64,000 nucleotides of DNA from NCBI GenBank assembly GCA_020831765.1, contig JAFIFY010000059.1, positions 1-64,000 of the forward strand, given 5' to 3'. The translations under genes and the position numbers were made by a program. Every line of letters begins with the position of its first letter. Position 1 is the first letter of the stretch. This document shows positions 19,685-28,069 of the stretch, in pieces. A model generated the notes under the pieces. The model saw only the letters and a list, made by a program, of their open reading frames with translations. It ran no database searches and had not been told where the DNA came from. The stretch is from Phycisphaeraceae bacterium. Its GTDB lineage: Bacteria; Planctomycetota; Phycisphaerae; Phycisphaerales; Phycisphaeraceae.

Positions 19685-21848
19685 TCGGCAACCCCGCGGG
19701 CAAGGCATCGAGAAACAACCGGCCGTAACGCTTGTGGATGATCCGGCTGTCGAGCACCACCACGGTGCCCTGGTCCTGATTGGAGCGCACCAGTCGGCCA
19801 AAGCCCTGCTTGAACATGAGGACCGCTTCGGGAAGCGAGTAGTCGAAGAACGCCGAGCCACCCGCTTCTTCGATGCGCTGGCACCGGGCTTCGATGATCG
19901 GTTGATCCGGCACGGCGAAGGGCAGGCGGGTGATGATGACATTGCGCAATAGTTCACCCTGGACATCGACGCCCTGCCAGAAGCTGGCCGCGCCCAGAAG
20001 AACACTCTGGCGGTTGGAGCGAAACCGTTCGAGCATCTGGGATCGCTGTTCGCCATCGCCCTGGACGAGCAGCGGCATGCGGTGATGCTGGAGGTGCGGG
20101 GCCAGCCACCGGGCCATCCGGCCGAGCAACCGGTAGGAGGTGAACAGCACGAACGCCCCACCATGGGTTCGCTTGAGGTGGGAGAGGATGGCCGGTCCCA
20201 GTCGGTCTTCGAAGCCGGGTTTGTCCGGCTCGGGCAGCGTGTCATCGATGAGCAATCGAGCCAGGCGGGCGTAATGGAAAGGCGAGCCAAGGCGCAGGCC
20301 GGTTGCCTCCTCGCAGCCCAGGCGACTTCGGATGTAGTCGAAACCGTCCGTCTCGGACGATGGCGATGCGCCCTGTCGTTGGCGCGGCACGCTCAATGTC
20401 GCGCTGGTCAGGATGACGCTGCGGCGGAGGTTCGGGCTCTCGCCCTTGAACAGGTGTTCGCCCAGCGCCGTCGCAACGTCGATGGGCACGCCGTGAAAGC
20501 TGATGCGCGGCCGGCCGCGATATTCACCCTGACCTTCCAGCCAATAGACGAACCCTCGCTTACGCTGTTCGATCAGCAGTCTCGCTCCTTCGCCCAGCGC
20601 CTGGGCACGCAGGGCGTACTTATCCAGCTCCATCTTCAGTTCCGGGTCATCGCTCCTCTCGACCATGAGCTTCAGGCCCAGCGAGAGGTTGACCAGGGCA
20701 TGGGTCAGCTCGTTGCCCACGATGTTGGGCTCTTCGATGCGGCCGTTCTTCGGGCCGTGATCGCGCTTCCACACGCTCAGTTCATCGAAAAACTGTTCGG
20801 CGGCGCGCACGAGATTGTCCACATCCCGCCGTACCCGGTTGAGCAGGTCATGCTCGAACTTCCGCGCCAGGGAGCGCTGATCGAGCAAGCCCTTTTCGCG
20901 CGGCGAAACCAGCGCCCAGGCCAGCCTGCGAATCTGGGTCTCGCGCAGTGTGAAGCCCATGTGCCGGCCGGCGACCTCTTCGATGGTGTGGGCCTCATCA
21001 AAGACCACGGTCTGATACGCCGGCAGCAGGCCGAACCCGCCTTCGGCGCGCATCGCCAGGTCCGCGAAAAACAACGCGTGATTGACCACCAGCAGATCGG
21101 CCGATTGCATCTGCCGCCGGGCGTTCTGGAAGTGGCAGACATCGTACTTCGGACAGTGTCGCCCCATGCAGTCATCGGTCTCACTCTGCACCGCATCCCA
21201 AACCGCCGGGCGCGGCAGCACGGGCAGACTGGTCAGAGATCCATCCGGCGTGGTCTGGAGCCATCGTTCGATGACCTCCAGCGACTGGAAATCCTCGGAC
21301 TGCTCAAAGAGCGTCCGGGCTCGATCCTTGGCACGGAGGAAACGTCGCAGCGAGATGTAATTGGAGCGGCCCTTGACCAGAACGGCGGAGAATTCATCGC
21401 CGCAGACGGCGCGGACCAGGGGGATATCCTTGTTGAGCAATTGCTCCTGCAGCGCGATGGTGTGGGTGGAGACCAGGGCGCGGGGTTTATCGGTGGGCGG
21501 TGGCTGGTCACCGCCATCGCCCTGACGCTTACCGGCCCATTGATCGCGGGTACGGAATATCCAGTCCACCAGTGGAAACAGATAACCGAAGCTCTTACCC
21601 ACGCCCGTGCCCGCTTCCACCACCAGGTGACGCCGCTGACCGAGCGCTTCGCCGACGGATTCGATCATCCGCGCCTGCTCCGGTCGAAATTCGTAGCGCG
21701 ACCCCAATCGACGGGCGATCGGGCCTTCCGGGGCGATCATGTGTTGAAGATCAAGGCCCATCGACAGCCATTGTAGATGCCCGCGGCTGAATCCCGCGCA
21801 ATCGGGACCACCGAGGGCGAAATCGAACCGGAAGGGTGGTCGGATCAC
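19629..21848 (-). CDS. dinG: DinG/XPD-family ATP-dependent DNA helicase
   Basis: This superfamily 2 helicase has Walker A EAGTGVGKS (residues 78-86), the DEAH box in VVFDEAHTIEEVAG, and C-terminal helicase motifs including a VLFTSYRLL segment and QGFGRLVRS. Three clustered cysteines (DDCMGRHCPKYDVC) fit the iron-sulfur region of DinG/XPD enzymes; the fourth ligand is not where E. coli DinG has it, the KGRSNYI segment lacking a Cys. The given GTG start overlaps the upstream metallophosphoesterase stop (GTGA), but family similarity begins only at Met30 (21761), which may be the real start. It probably unwinds damaged or structured DNA. Confidence 0.92.
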   Translation of the reverse strand: MIRPPFRFDFALGGPDCAGFSRGHLQWLSMGLDLQHMIAPEGPIARRLGSRYEFRPEQARMIESVGEALGQRRHLVVEAGTGVGKSFGYLFPLVDWIFRTRDQWAGKRQGDGGDQPPPTDKPRALVSTHTIALQEQLLNKDIPLVRAVCGDEFSAVLVKGRSNYISLRRFLRAKDRARTLFEQSEDFQSLEVIERWLQTTPDGSLTSLPVLPRPAVWDAVQSETDDCMGRHCPKYDVCHFQNARRQMQSADLLVVNHALFFADLAMRAEGGFGLLPAYQTVVFDEAHTIEEVAGRHMGFTLRETQIRRLAWALVSPREKGLLDQRSLARKFEHDLLNRVRRDVDNLVRAAEQFFDELSVWKRDHGPKNGRIEEPNIVGNELTHALVNLSLGLKLMVERSDDPELKMELDKYALRAQALGEGARLLIEQRKRGFVYWLEGQGEYRGRPRISFHGVPIDVATALGEHLFKGESPNLRRSVILTSATLSVPRQRQGASPSSETDGFDYIRSRLGCEEATGLRLGSPFHYARLARLLIDDTLPEPDKPGFEDRLGPAILSHLKRTHGGAFVLFTSYRLLGRMARWLAPHLQHHRMPLLVQGDGEQRSQMLERFRSNRQSVLLGAASFWQGVDVQGELLRNVIITRLPFAVPDQPIIEARCQRIEEAGGSAFFDYSLPEAVLMFKQGFGRLVRSNQDQGTVVVLDSRIIHKRYGRLFLDALPAGLPIIVRSRDPDHFDDPSADR

Positions 21849-22600
21849 CGCCCATCAAGCAGTCGCATGCCCAGAAAGTCACTGAGCTCGGGAATGGCCC
21901 GAATCTTTTCGATGACCTTCTGGATGTCGTATTCCAGCCGGACGAACTCCACGCGGTCATCGTGGAGAATGGCGTAGCTGCTTCTGCGGTCGCGGTCGCG
22001 CGGCTGTCCGACGCTGCCGGGATTGATCACGCATTTTTCGCCGGGGCGGAACTGGTATTTGCCATCAAGGTCCGAGGGCGGCCAGAAGTCCGGCTCATCG
22101 GTGAACACGCCGGCGATGTGCGTATGGCCCACGAAGCAGCGGCTTTCGATCCGGTCGAAGATCATGCTCATCTTGTTGGGGGCCGAACTGACATCATCGG
22201 GAAAGATGTACTCATTGATCGGCCGGCGGGGCGAAGCATGGAACCAGAGGCAGGAGTCATATTGCTGGCGCACGGGAAGGTTGCCCAGAAACTCCCATCG
22301 GCCGCGCTTCCGGTCCACATCCGTTTCGGCCTCAAGCTGGAAGCGGGTCCAGAACGCGGCGGCCTCGGCGCTGACGTTGAAACTGGTCGGCTCGTAGAGC
22401 ACCGCGAAATCGTGATTGCCCATCAGCGACCACTGGCATCGCTCCATGACCAGATCAAGGCACCGCACCGGGTCCGGGCCGTATCCGATGATGTCGCCCA
22501 GGCAGACGATGCGCTCGATGCCCCGGCGTTCGATGTCGGCCAGAACCACTTCCAGGGCATCGAGATTCCCATGAATGTCGGAAATAATGGCCAGGGTCAC
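21845..22600 (-). CDS. Calcineurin-like metallophosphoesterase
   Basis: All metal-binding blocks of the superfamily are present: SDIHGNLDAL at residue 7, GDIIGYGPDP, GNHD, and GHTH, plus a late H-A-S-P segment. The 251-residue length and the GYGPDP and INPGSVGQPRD motifs match YfcE-like or diadenosine-tetraphosphatase-like bacterial phosphoesterases. The natural substrate cannot be assigned. It starts with GTG and its stop overlaps the helicase start by four bases, so the two are likely co-transcribed. Confidence 0.9.
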   Translation of the reverse strand: MTLAIISDIHGNLDALEVVLADIERRGIERIVCLGDIIGYGPDPVRCLDLVMERCQWSLMGNHDFAVLYEPTSFNVSAEAAAFWTRFQLEAETDVDRKRGRWEFLGNLPVRQQYDSCLWFHASPRRPINEYIFPDDVSSAPNKMSMIFDRIESRCFVGHTHIAGVFTDEPDFWPPSDLDGKYQFRPGEKCVINPGSVGQPRDRDRRSSYAILHDDRVEFVRLEYDIQKVIEKIRAIPELSDFLGMRLLDGR

Positions 22601-22823
22601 GGGTGGAATGAACTCCGCTGGGCCGGGCGTTGGGCATGCCGGCGGTCATAAGGCCGTGGGGGCGGTGAGAGCCGACGGCTGGCAAACCGCGTCCAGCCGC
22701 CGCCGAACGAATAAAGATAGGAGATTTTCAGCGGTGCGTCGAACCTGTGAATCGGCCCGGACGATGGTTGGATTCTGCCACGGCCCCGCGTCCGGGGGTG
22801 GGCCCTAAAGTGCGTTGGAAAGA

Positions 22824-22853
22824 CAGGCGCGGCCGTGGAGCCGGCCGCGCCTG
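22824..22853 (-). terminator. Intrinsic terminator after the Bax-inhibitor-1 gene
   Basis: CAGGCGCGGCCG (22824-22835) and CGGCCGCGCCTG (22842-22853) form a perfect 12-bp stem with a six-base loop. Read on the minus strand, it is followed by GTCTTTCC. It sits 54 bases past the stop of the 22907 gene. The remainder of the 306-base spacer up to the phosphoesterase start shows nothing I can name. Confidence 0.75.
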
Positions 22854-22906
22854 ACAGAGTTCGAAATCGCACCCGGCCAACCAGCGACGGCGGCCCGGTC
22901 CGAGGA

Positions 22907-23665
22907 TCACCGGCGATTCATCACGATGATCAGGACATACCAGAACAGTGTCGCCAGCGCGGCGAACAAGCCCAGCGCCGCGGCCACATCCTGATCGACC
23001 CGGTAGTGCAGGAGAATGTTGCTGGTCTGATACAGAATCCAGCCGCACATCACCACCACCATGCAGACGGCGAAGAACACGCCCAGCGAGAAGCCCATGA
23101 TCAGCGAACCGACGATGAAAATCAGGGCGCCGAAGGTGGCGACCACCAGAAGCGGGCGGAGGAAGCTGAAATCCTTGCGGGTGGTGAACACCACGCCGGT
23201 CAGCACGCCAAAGAGCAGGATCGTGCTCACCGCCGCGATCGGAATGGCATCCGGGGCGTACCGCGTGGCCACCGAGATCAGTGGAATGAAAATGATCACC
23301 TCGGCCACGACGTACAAGCCCAGGCCCATGTACTGTGTGCCCCGGGATACGGCGGATTGAGCCCAGTGTTCGGCGATCTTGCCCACGACGATGAATGCGA
23401 CCAGAACCACCAACCAACTGATGCGCGAGCCGAACATGGCCTGGGCCATGGTGTCGATCGAATCGCCGAACACCGAGAAGATCAGGGTCAGCAGCAGCGT
23501 AAAGGCGACGACCGCGCCGGCGAGGTGGGTGTACGTCCGCCGGATGAACGCCACGCGCTCATCCTCGGTCAACTCCGCCACGACCTGTTCGTAGCGGGCG
23601 GTCAGCAGGTTGGCATCCGATGCGGTGTTGTAGGCTGAAGATTGATGCTCGTCGTACCTTGGCAT
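22907..23665 (-). CDS. Bax inhibitor-1/YccA family membrane protein
   Basis: The 252-residue product has seven hydrophobic segments and the family pattern from FIRRTYTHLAGAVVAFTLLLTLIFSV through to the C-terminal DVAAALGLFAALATLFWYVLIIVMNRR. Bacterial members are homologues of the TMBIM calcium-leak channels and of E. coli YccA, which modulates FtsH. The start at 23665 (MPRYDEHQ) has a GAGG site nine bases upstream; a longer frame to 23803 adds 46 residues without similarity. It is a single-gene unit with its own terminator. Confidence 0.93.
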   Translation of the reverse strand: MPRYDEHQSSAYNTASDANLLTARYEQVVAELTEDERVAFIRRTYTHLAGAVVAFTLLLTLIFSVFGDSIDTMAQAMFGSRISWLVVLVAFIVVGKIAEHWAQSAVSRGTQYMGLGLYVVAEVIIFIPLISVATRYAPDAIPIAAVSTILLFGVLTGVVFTTRKDFSFLRPLLVVATFGALIFIVGSLIMGFSLGVFFAVCMVVVMCGWILYQTSNILLHYRVDQDVAAALGLFAALATLFWYVLIIVMNRR

Positions 23666-23946
23666 GTGTATCGTCCTCAAGCTTGTGGGTGTTCCCCGGG
23701 GAGCCGGGCGCAACGCGACGGTTGGCCGGAACGGCGATGTCTGATTGTCCCGTGGGGTTTTGCCAGACCGACCCGGCGGCCCTTTTTCGCCGGTCCGGCC
23801 CACTTGCCGGCGGCCGAACCGCTGACAATAGGTTACCGATCAATACCGGTCGGAGTCAATAGTCGGTTCCCTTTTGCCACGATCGAGCGCCCGCGATCGG
23901 TTCTCTGCCGCTTGCCCGTTGCCCCGGCCGGAGTTAGAACACGATC

Positions 23947-25221
23947 ATGGATGATTTATCGGCACTGATCACCGCCCTGGAGCAGGGGAAGATGGTCGTG
24001 CTGGCCGACGACACGCAGCGCGAGAACGAGGGAGACCTGGTCATCGCGGCCCAGCACATCACCCCCGAGGCGGTGAACTTCATGCTGCGCGAAGCGCGGG
24101 GGATGCTCTGTGTGGCCCTCTCGCCTGAGATTTGCGATCGGCTGGACCTCGAGCCGCAGTCGGCCCAGAACAACACCCAGCGCGGCACGGCGTTCACCAT
24201 CAGCGTGGATGCCCACCACCGCTTTGGCATCTCGACCGGGGTCAGCACCGCCGACCGGGCCCGGACCATCCGCTTGCTTGCCGATCCCGATGCCACGGCC
24301 CGCGATTTTGTCCGCCCCGGCCATGTCCATCCGCTCCGCGCCCGGGATGGCGGGAGCCTGGTCCGAGCCGGCCAGACCGAAGGATCGGTGGACCTGTGTC
24401 GCCTGGCCGGGCTGATCCCCGCCGCCGCGATCATCGAGGTGCTCAATGATGATGGCACCATGGCGCGGCGGCCGGAGCTGGAGAAGCTCTGCCGGAAGCA
24501 CAACCTACTGATGGCCACCGTCGCCGACGTGATTCACTACCGGATCGAACGCGAAAAGCTGGTCCGGCGGATCGATGAAGCGCCTTTCCAAACGGAGTTC
24601 GGCGAGTTCCGGTTGATCGCCTACGAAAGCGATGTCGATCCGCTGCCCCATGTGGCCCTAGTGTGTGGCGAGGTTGGCCGGCTGGATGCTTCCGGGCGAC
24701 CGATCGAGCTGGACCGGCCGATCCTGGTGCGCATGCACAGCCAGAACCTGCTGGGCGATGTCTTCGGTGATATGGCCCAGCCATCGGGCAGCACGCTGCG
24801 GGATGCCATGAAGTTGATCCAGCGCCAGGGGGAAGGCGCGATCGTCTACCTGCGGCACGAGCAGATGGGCCAGGGTCTGTTGCGGCGATTGCAGACGCTG
24901 CGTCCGTCCGGCCCGCCGCGCGAAGCCGAATCCTCAACCCCTTCCAACTCGGGCACCATGCAGGACATGGAAGGGCCCGGCAAGGCCACCGATTTCCAGG
25001 GCGATCACCCGGCCATCGGCCGAAGCCAACTCGAACCCGGCATCCGCCCGCCCGCCGATAAACGCGACTACGGCATCGGCTCGCAGATTCTCCGCGACCT
25101 GGGCATCCGCCAACTCAAACTCATCACCCGTCACGGCTTCACCCCCACCGCGCTTGCCGGCTTCGGCCTGTCCATCGAAGGCTTCATCGACCCGGAAACC
25201 GGCCGGATGACCGGCGACTGA
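23947..25221 (+). CDS. ribB: 3,4-dihydroxy-2-butanone-4-phosphate synthase with degenerate GTP cyclohydrolase II domain (RibBX type)
   Basis: The N-terminal ~205 residues are an intact RibB domain (VVLADDTQRENEGDLVIAA, then RPGHVHPLRARDGG and RAGQTEGSVDL), which makes the four-carbon precursor of riboflavin. The C-terminal part aligns with RibA, but the zinc cysteines are gone: the usual HSEC is HSQN (N267), and the CxC that follows is replaced around Q278 and S280. The usual NNPRK near the end is also lost, though RDYGIGSQILRDLG is kept. The second domain is therefore probably not a cyclohydrolase. RibB fused to inactive RibA is a known variant called RibBX. No FMN riboswitch is visible upstream. 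Confidence 0.93.
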   Translation: MDDLSALITALEQGKMVVLADDTQRENEGDLVIAAQHITPEAVNFMLREARGMLCVALSPEICDRLDLEPQSAQNNTQRGTAFTISVDAHHRFGISTGVSTADRARTIRLLADPDATARDFVRPGHVHPLRARDGGSLVRAGQTEGSVDLCRLAGLIPAAAIIEVLNDDGTMARRPELEKLCRKHNLLMATVADVIHYRIEREKLVRRIDEAPFQTEFGEFRLIAYESDVDPLPHVALVCGEVGRLDASGRPIELDRPILVRMHSQNLLGDVFGDMAQPSGSTLRDAMKLIQRQGEGAIVYLRHEQMGQGLLRRLQTLRPSGPPREAESSTPSNSGTMQDMEGPGKATDFQGDHPAIGRSQLEPGIRPPADKRDYGIGSQILRDLGIRQLKLITRHGFTPTALAGFGLSIEGFIDPETGRMTGD

Positions 25222-25578
25222 GGGCGGATCGGACACCCGGCAAAACGTATCTCCACGTGCTGGTCGATTCCCGGCCCGTGGTCGATCGCGACCCGAATTG
25301 ATCTTAAAGGCGCGATTTAAGTCAAGTATACTTTGCTTAAATCGCGCTTTTAAGGCCAATTTGGTGATTTCGGGGTGCTTTTCGGGGGTCAGGTTGCTTT
25401 TCAGGAGACAAAAATATCTGGTGGTTTTGGCCGCTCGGGGGCGATCGGGTGCGGGTTGCGGGAGGGCGTATCGGCCGCGAATTTCCGGGCAGTTTCCGGT
25501 CGAACCGGTCAGGATCGGGGGCGACGATTCGTGATAACCTGTTGGCGATGGATCACCGCATCGGCATGGAGCAAAACG
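25222..25578. other. 357-base spacer with a locally AT-rich palindrome
   Basis: This spacer separates ribB from ddl on the same strand. It contains the large palindrome listed separately. After it comes an imperfect 20-nt direct repeat around TGCTTTTC (two copies, ~25376 and ~25393). I see no gene in it. Confidence 0.6.
25293..25364. repeat. 72-bp near-perfect palindrome
   Basis: Two 36-base arms meet at 25328/25329 with no spacer. Thirty of 36 positions are Watson-Crick complementary. Of the other six, four would be G-U pairs in a plus-strand RNA and two are real mismatches (A-C and C-U). The centre is AAGTATACTT. The segment is far more AT-rich than its surroundings. It could be an operator, a terminator-like structure, a recombination site or the footprint of a small mobile element. 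Confidence 0.85.
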
Positions 25579-26496
25579 ATGAAGGTCATGGTTCTGGCAG
25601 GCGGCCCGGATCGGGAACGGGAGGTGAGTCTTCGTTCGGGCGAGCAGGTGGCTCAAGCGCTCAGGGAGGCGGGTCACGAGGTTCTTGTGCGGGATGTGCT
25701 TCCCGGGGCCCTGGGCGTTCTGGATGAGTTTTCGCGATGGGGCGGGGATGTGATCTTCCCGGCGCTGCATGGCCCGTGGGGCGAGGGTGGCGGCTTGCAG
25801 GCGATTCTGGATGAGCGCGGGCTCGCTTATGTTGGCAGTCGCGCACCGGCGGCGCGCTGCGCGATGGATAAGCACGAGGCCAAGCGCATCCTCGCCGAGG
25901 CGGGAATCACGGTTCCGCATGGTGAACGGATCACTTTGCCCGGCAAGCCGAACTTGCCGCCGCCGGTGGTGCTCAAGCCGGTTGATGAGGGTTCGAGCAT
26001 CGGAGTCAAGCTTTGCCCCGATGCCGAATCGCTGGCTTTGGCCCTGGAACAACTGGGTGATGAATATCAGCAATTGCTCGTCGAGCGGATGATCCGTGGG
26101 ATCGAGTTGACGGTGGGTGTGCTGGGCACGGGTGGTGGCCATCGCTGGCTGCCGCCGATCCAGATCGTCTCCGTCACCGCCTTCTTCGATTACCAGGCCA
26201 AGTATCTTCGCGATGACACGCGCCATCTGTTCGATATCGATCTGGATGTCGCTGTTCTGACGGCGATCGGCGAGCAATCGGTCAAGGCTCACGAGGCCCT
26301 GGGCTGTCGGCACCTTTCACGCGTGGATTGGATCGTGGAGCCCGCTGGGACGGCGTATTGCCTGGAAGTCAATACGCTGCCAGGATTTACGAGCAAATCA
26401 CTGCTGCCCGAAGCCGCCGCCCGGTCGGGGCTTGCCTTTCCCGAGCTGGTCGATCATCTGGTCTGTCAGGCCGCGGCGGAACCAGCGACGGCGTGA
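25579..26496 (+). CDS. ddl: D-alanine--D-alanine ligase
   Basis: Ddl joins two D-alanines for peptidoglycan precursor synthesis using ATP. The start MKVMVLAGGPDREREVSLRSG is the standard head (VLxGGxSxEREVSL) and has a GGAG site seven bases upstream; a longer frame to 25375 adds unrelated residues. ATP-grasp motifs follow: FPALHGPWGEGGGLQAILD, KPVDEGSSIGVKL, YQAKY, and CLEVNTLPGFTSKSLLP. Length, 305 residues, is normal. Its presence implies that this organism makes D-Ala-D-Ala precursors. A weak hairpin (26539-26567) lies after the stop. Confidence 0.95.
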   Translation: MKVMVLAGGPDREREVSLRSGEQVAQALREAGHEVLVRDVLPGALGVLDEFSRWGGDVIFPALHGPWGEGGGLQAILDERGLAYVGSRAPAARCAMDKHEAKRILAEAGITVPHGERITLPGKPNLPPPVVLKPVDEGSSIGVKLCPDAESLALALEQLGDEYQQLLVERMIRGIELTVGVLGTGGGHRWLPPIQIVSVTAFFDYQAKYLRDDTRHLFDIDLDVAVLTAIGEQSVKAHEALGCRHLSRVDWIVEPAGTAYCLEVNTLPGFTSKSLLPEAAARSGLAFPELVDHLVCQAAAEPATA

Positions 26497-26643
26497 TTCG
26501 TCTTATGGATAGGGCGGGGCTATGCTGAGTAGAGAAGGGGAGTCGGGGCGTTATCCATCCCGAGTCCTTGATCCGCGGTACTAAGGCGCGGGAACGGCGA
26601 TCCCAGGCATTCGTCCGGCGAATGCGGTCAGTGGAGTCATGCC

Positions 26644-27876
26644 ATGATCCGAGGTCAGCGTGAACGATCAATGAAGCTGTCCGGTCTGCGGGCGGGTGTC
26701 GTGTGTCTGCTCATGGTCGGATTATTGACCGGTACGGCCGCCGCGTCGGAAGCCGAAGGCTCGGCGAACAGGAACTCCGATCAGGATGCGGCATCAGCGG
26801 CTTCGATCCCGACGGCCGAAGTGATGGCTCTGGTCAATCGGATCAACGATGAGGTTGAGCAAGCCCGGGCGGCTGAAGCGCGGCGTCGGGCTGAGATCGA
26901 GGCGGCCAATCGCGTGATTCGAGCGATGGCGATCGAGGCGGCTCGCGGTTGGCGTGATGAGGGCGATTGGCCGCGCCGCCGCGCCGATTTCGCCCGTGAC
27001 TGGGAGGGCGATCCGCCGACACAGGAACAACTCAAGCGACTCCTGACCCAACGCCTCCATGATGAACCGGCCCTTGACGGGTATCTGCGTTGGCAATTGC
27101 TTTCGTTCGAGCCGGATGTGGCTGAGTGGGATTCCGCCGCGCAGCTTGCCTTGATTCGCGGCATGCCGCGGGTCATTCCTCCGCCGCAGCCCAATGTGGG
27201 GGCGATGAATCAGGCCCGCCGCGAGGCCCTTGCCCGCGTCGATGCGCCGGCGCAGACCCGGGTCGAGATTCGCAATTCGGCGATGGGCGATCTGTCGTTC
27301 GGGGTGCCCGGTGGTGTTCAGGTCGCGCAGGAGCGTGCGTTCATTGGAGGCTTTCAGCCGGTGCCCGGCACTGCCGCGGTCCAGCCGGAGATTCGCTCGG
27401 TGTGGAGCGGTACCTCGCTGACCGTCTCGGGGTCCATCTCGCCCGACGGCCGATTCGTTTCGCTCAATCTGCGGATATTCCGGCAGGAACTGACCGAGCT
27501 GCGCCAACAGGTGATCCGGCAGGGCATTCCCGGTGTTCAATTCCGCTCACAGGTGATCCAGCAATTGCCCAGTGCCAACGGTGTGCGATTGGCGGCCCTG
27601 ATGAGCGACCTGAACGATCGCATGCAAGCCGGCGATCCGAGTTGGCGTGGGCTGGTGGACAAGGTGGTTGAAGAAGCCCAACGCGTGGGGGCCGATCCCC
27701 AACTTTCGCGGGAAGCGCGCAGTGAGCTTCTTGACTATGCGCGTCGGCTTTCGCGCGGCCGCAACACCATCGTCAGTGATGTGCGTTTCGAGAACGGCCA
27801 ATATGCGGCGGTGCAGACCCATATCCAACTCCCCCGTGAACGCTATCAGGAAATCGTCGCCGCGCTGCGCGGCTGA
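26644..27876 (+). CDS. Secreted protein of unknown function
   Basis: A GGAG site eight bases before the ATG supports this start. The N-terminus is a signal peptide (basic MIRGQRERSMK, hydrophobic AGVVCLLMVGLLTG, then AAASEAEG). The mature protein has a long charged helical stretch (~60-110) and a C-terminal half that includes GTSLTVSGSISPDGRFVSLNLR. That segment is loosely like the beta-strand pattern of secretin-type domains, a weak resemblance only. I do not recognise a family. It stands alone between ddl and the 28070 gene. Confidence 0.65.
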   Translation: MIRGQRERSMKLSGLRAGVVCLLMVGLLTGTAAASEAEGSANRNSDQDAASAASIPTAEVMALVNRINDEVEQARAAEARRRAEIEAANRVIRAMAIEAARGWRDEGDWPRRRADFARDWEGDPPTQEQLKRLLTQRLHDEPALDGYLRWQLLSFEPDVAEWDSAAQLALIRGMPRVIPPPQPNVGAMNQARREALARVDAPAQTRVEIRNSAMGDLSFGVPGGVQVAQERAFIGGFQPVPGTAAVQPEIRSVWSGTSLTVSGSISPDGRFVSLNLRIFRQELTELRQQVIRQGIPGVQFRSQVIQQLPSANGVRLAALMSDLNDRMQAGDPSWRGLVDKVVEEAQRVGADPQLSREARSELLDYARRLSRGRNTIVSDVRFENGQYAAVQTHIQLPRERYQEIVAALRG

Positions 27877-28069
27877 TCGTGGCGAACGGTCGGGGGATTA
27901 TTGGACCTTTCAATCGCCGATTCCGTGCAAAGCGTGCATTTCACGGCATGGATGGCGTTTTTTGGGTTAAGGTTTAGCGGCGGGCGATCCATCGCGACGG
28001 GAAAGCGTAGTGGCTTTCCGGCCGTGCATGCCCGAATGTGGTTCACTGAAACTCAGGGAAACCAATGCC

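Noticed and set aside
20082-21776. 564-codon plus-strand frame opposite the DinG-type helicase
   Set aside because: No ribosome site or family motif, whereas the helicase motifs on the minus strand are complete.
23804-23946. Possible FMN riboswitch before ribB
   Set aside because: None of the conserved FMN-element segments is present and the leader is too short.
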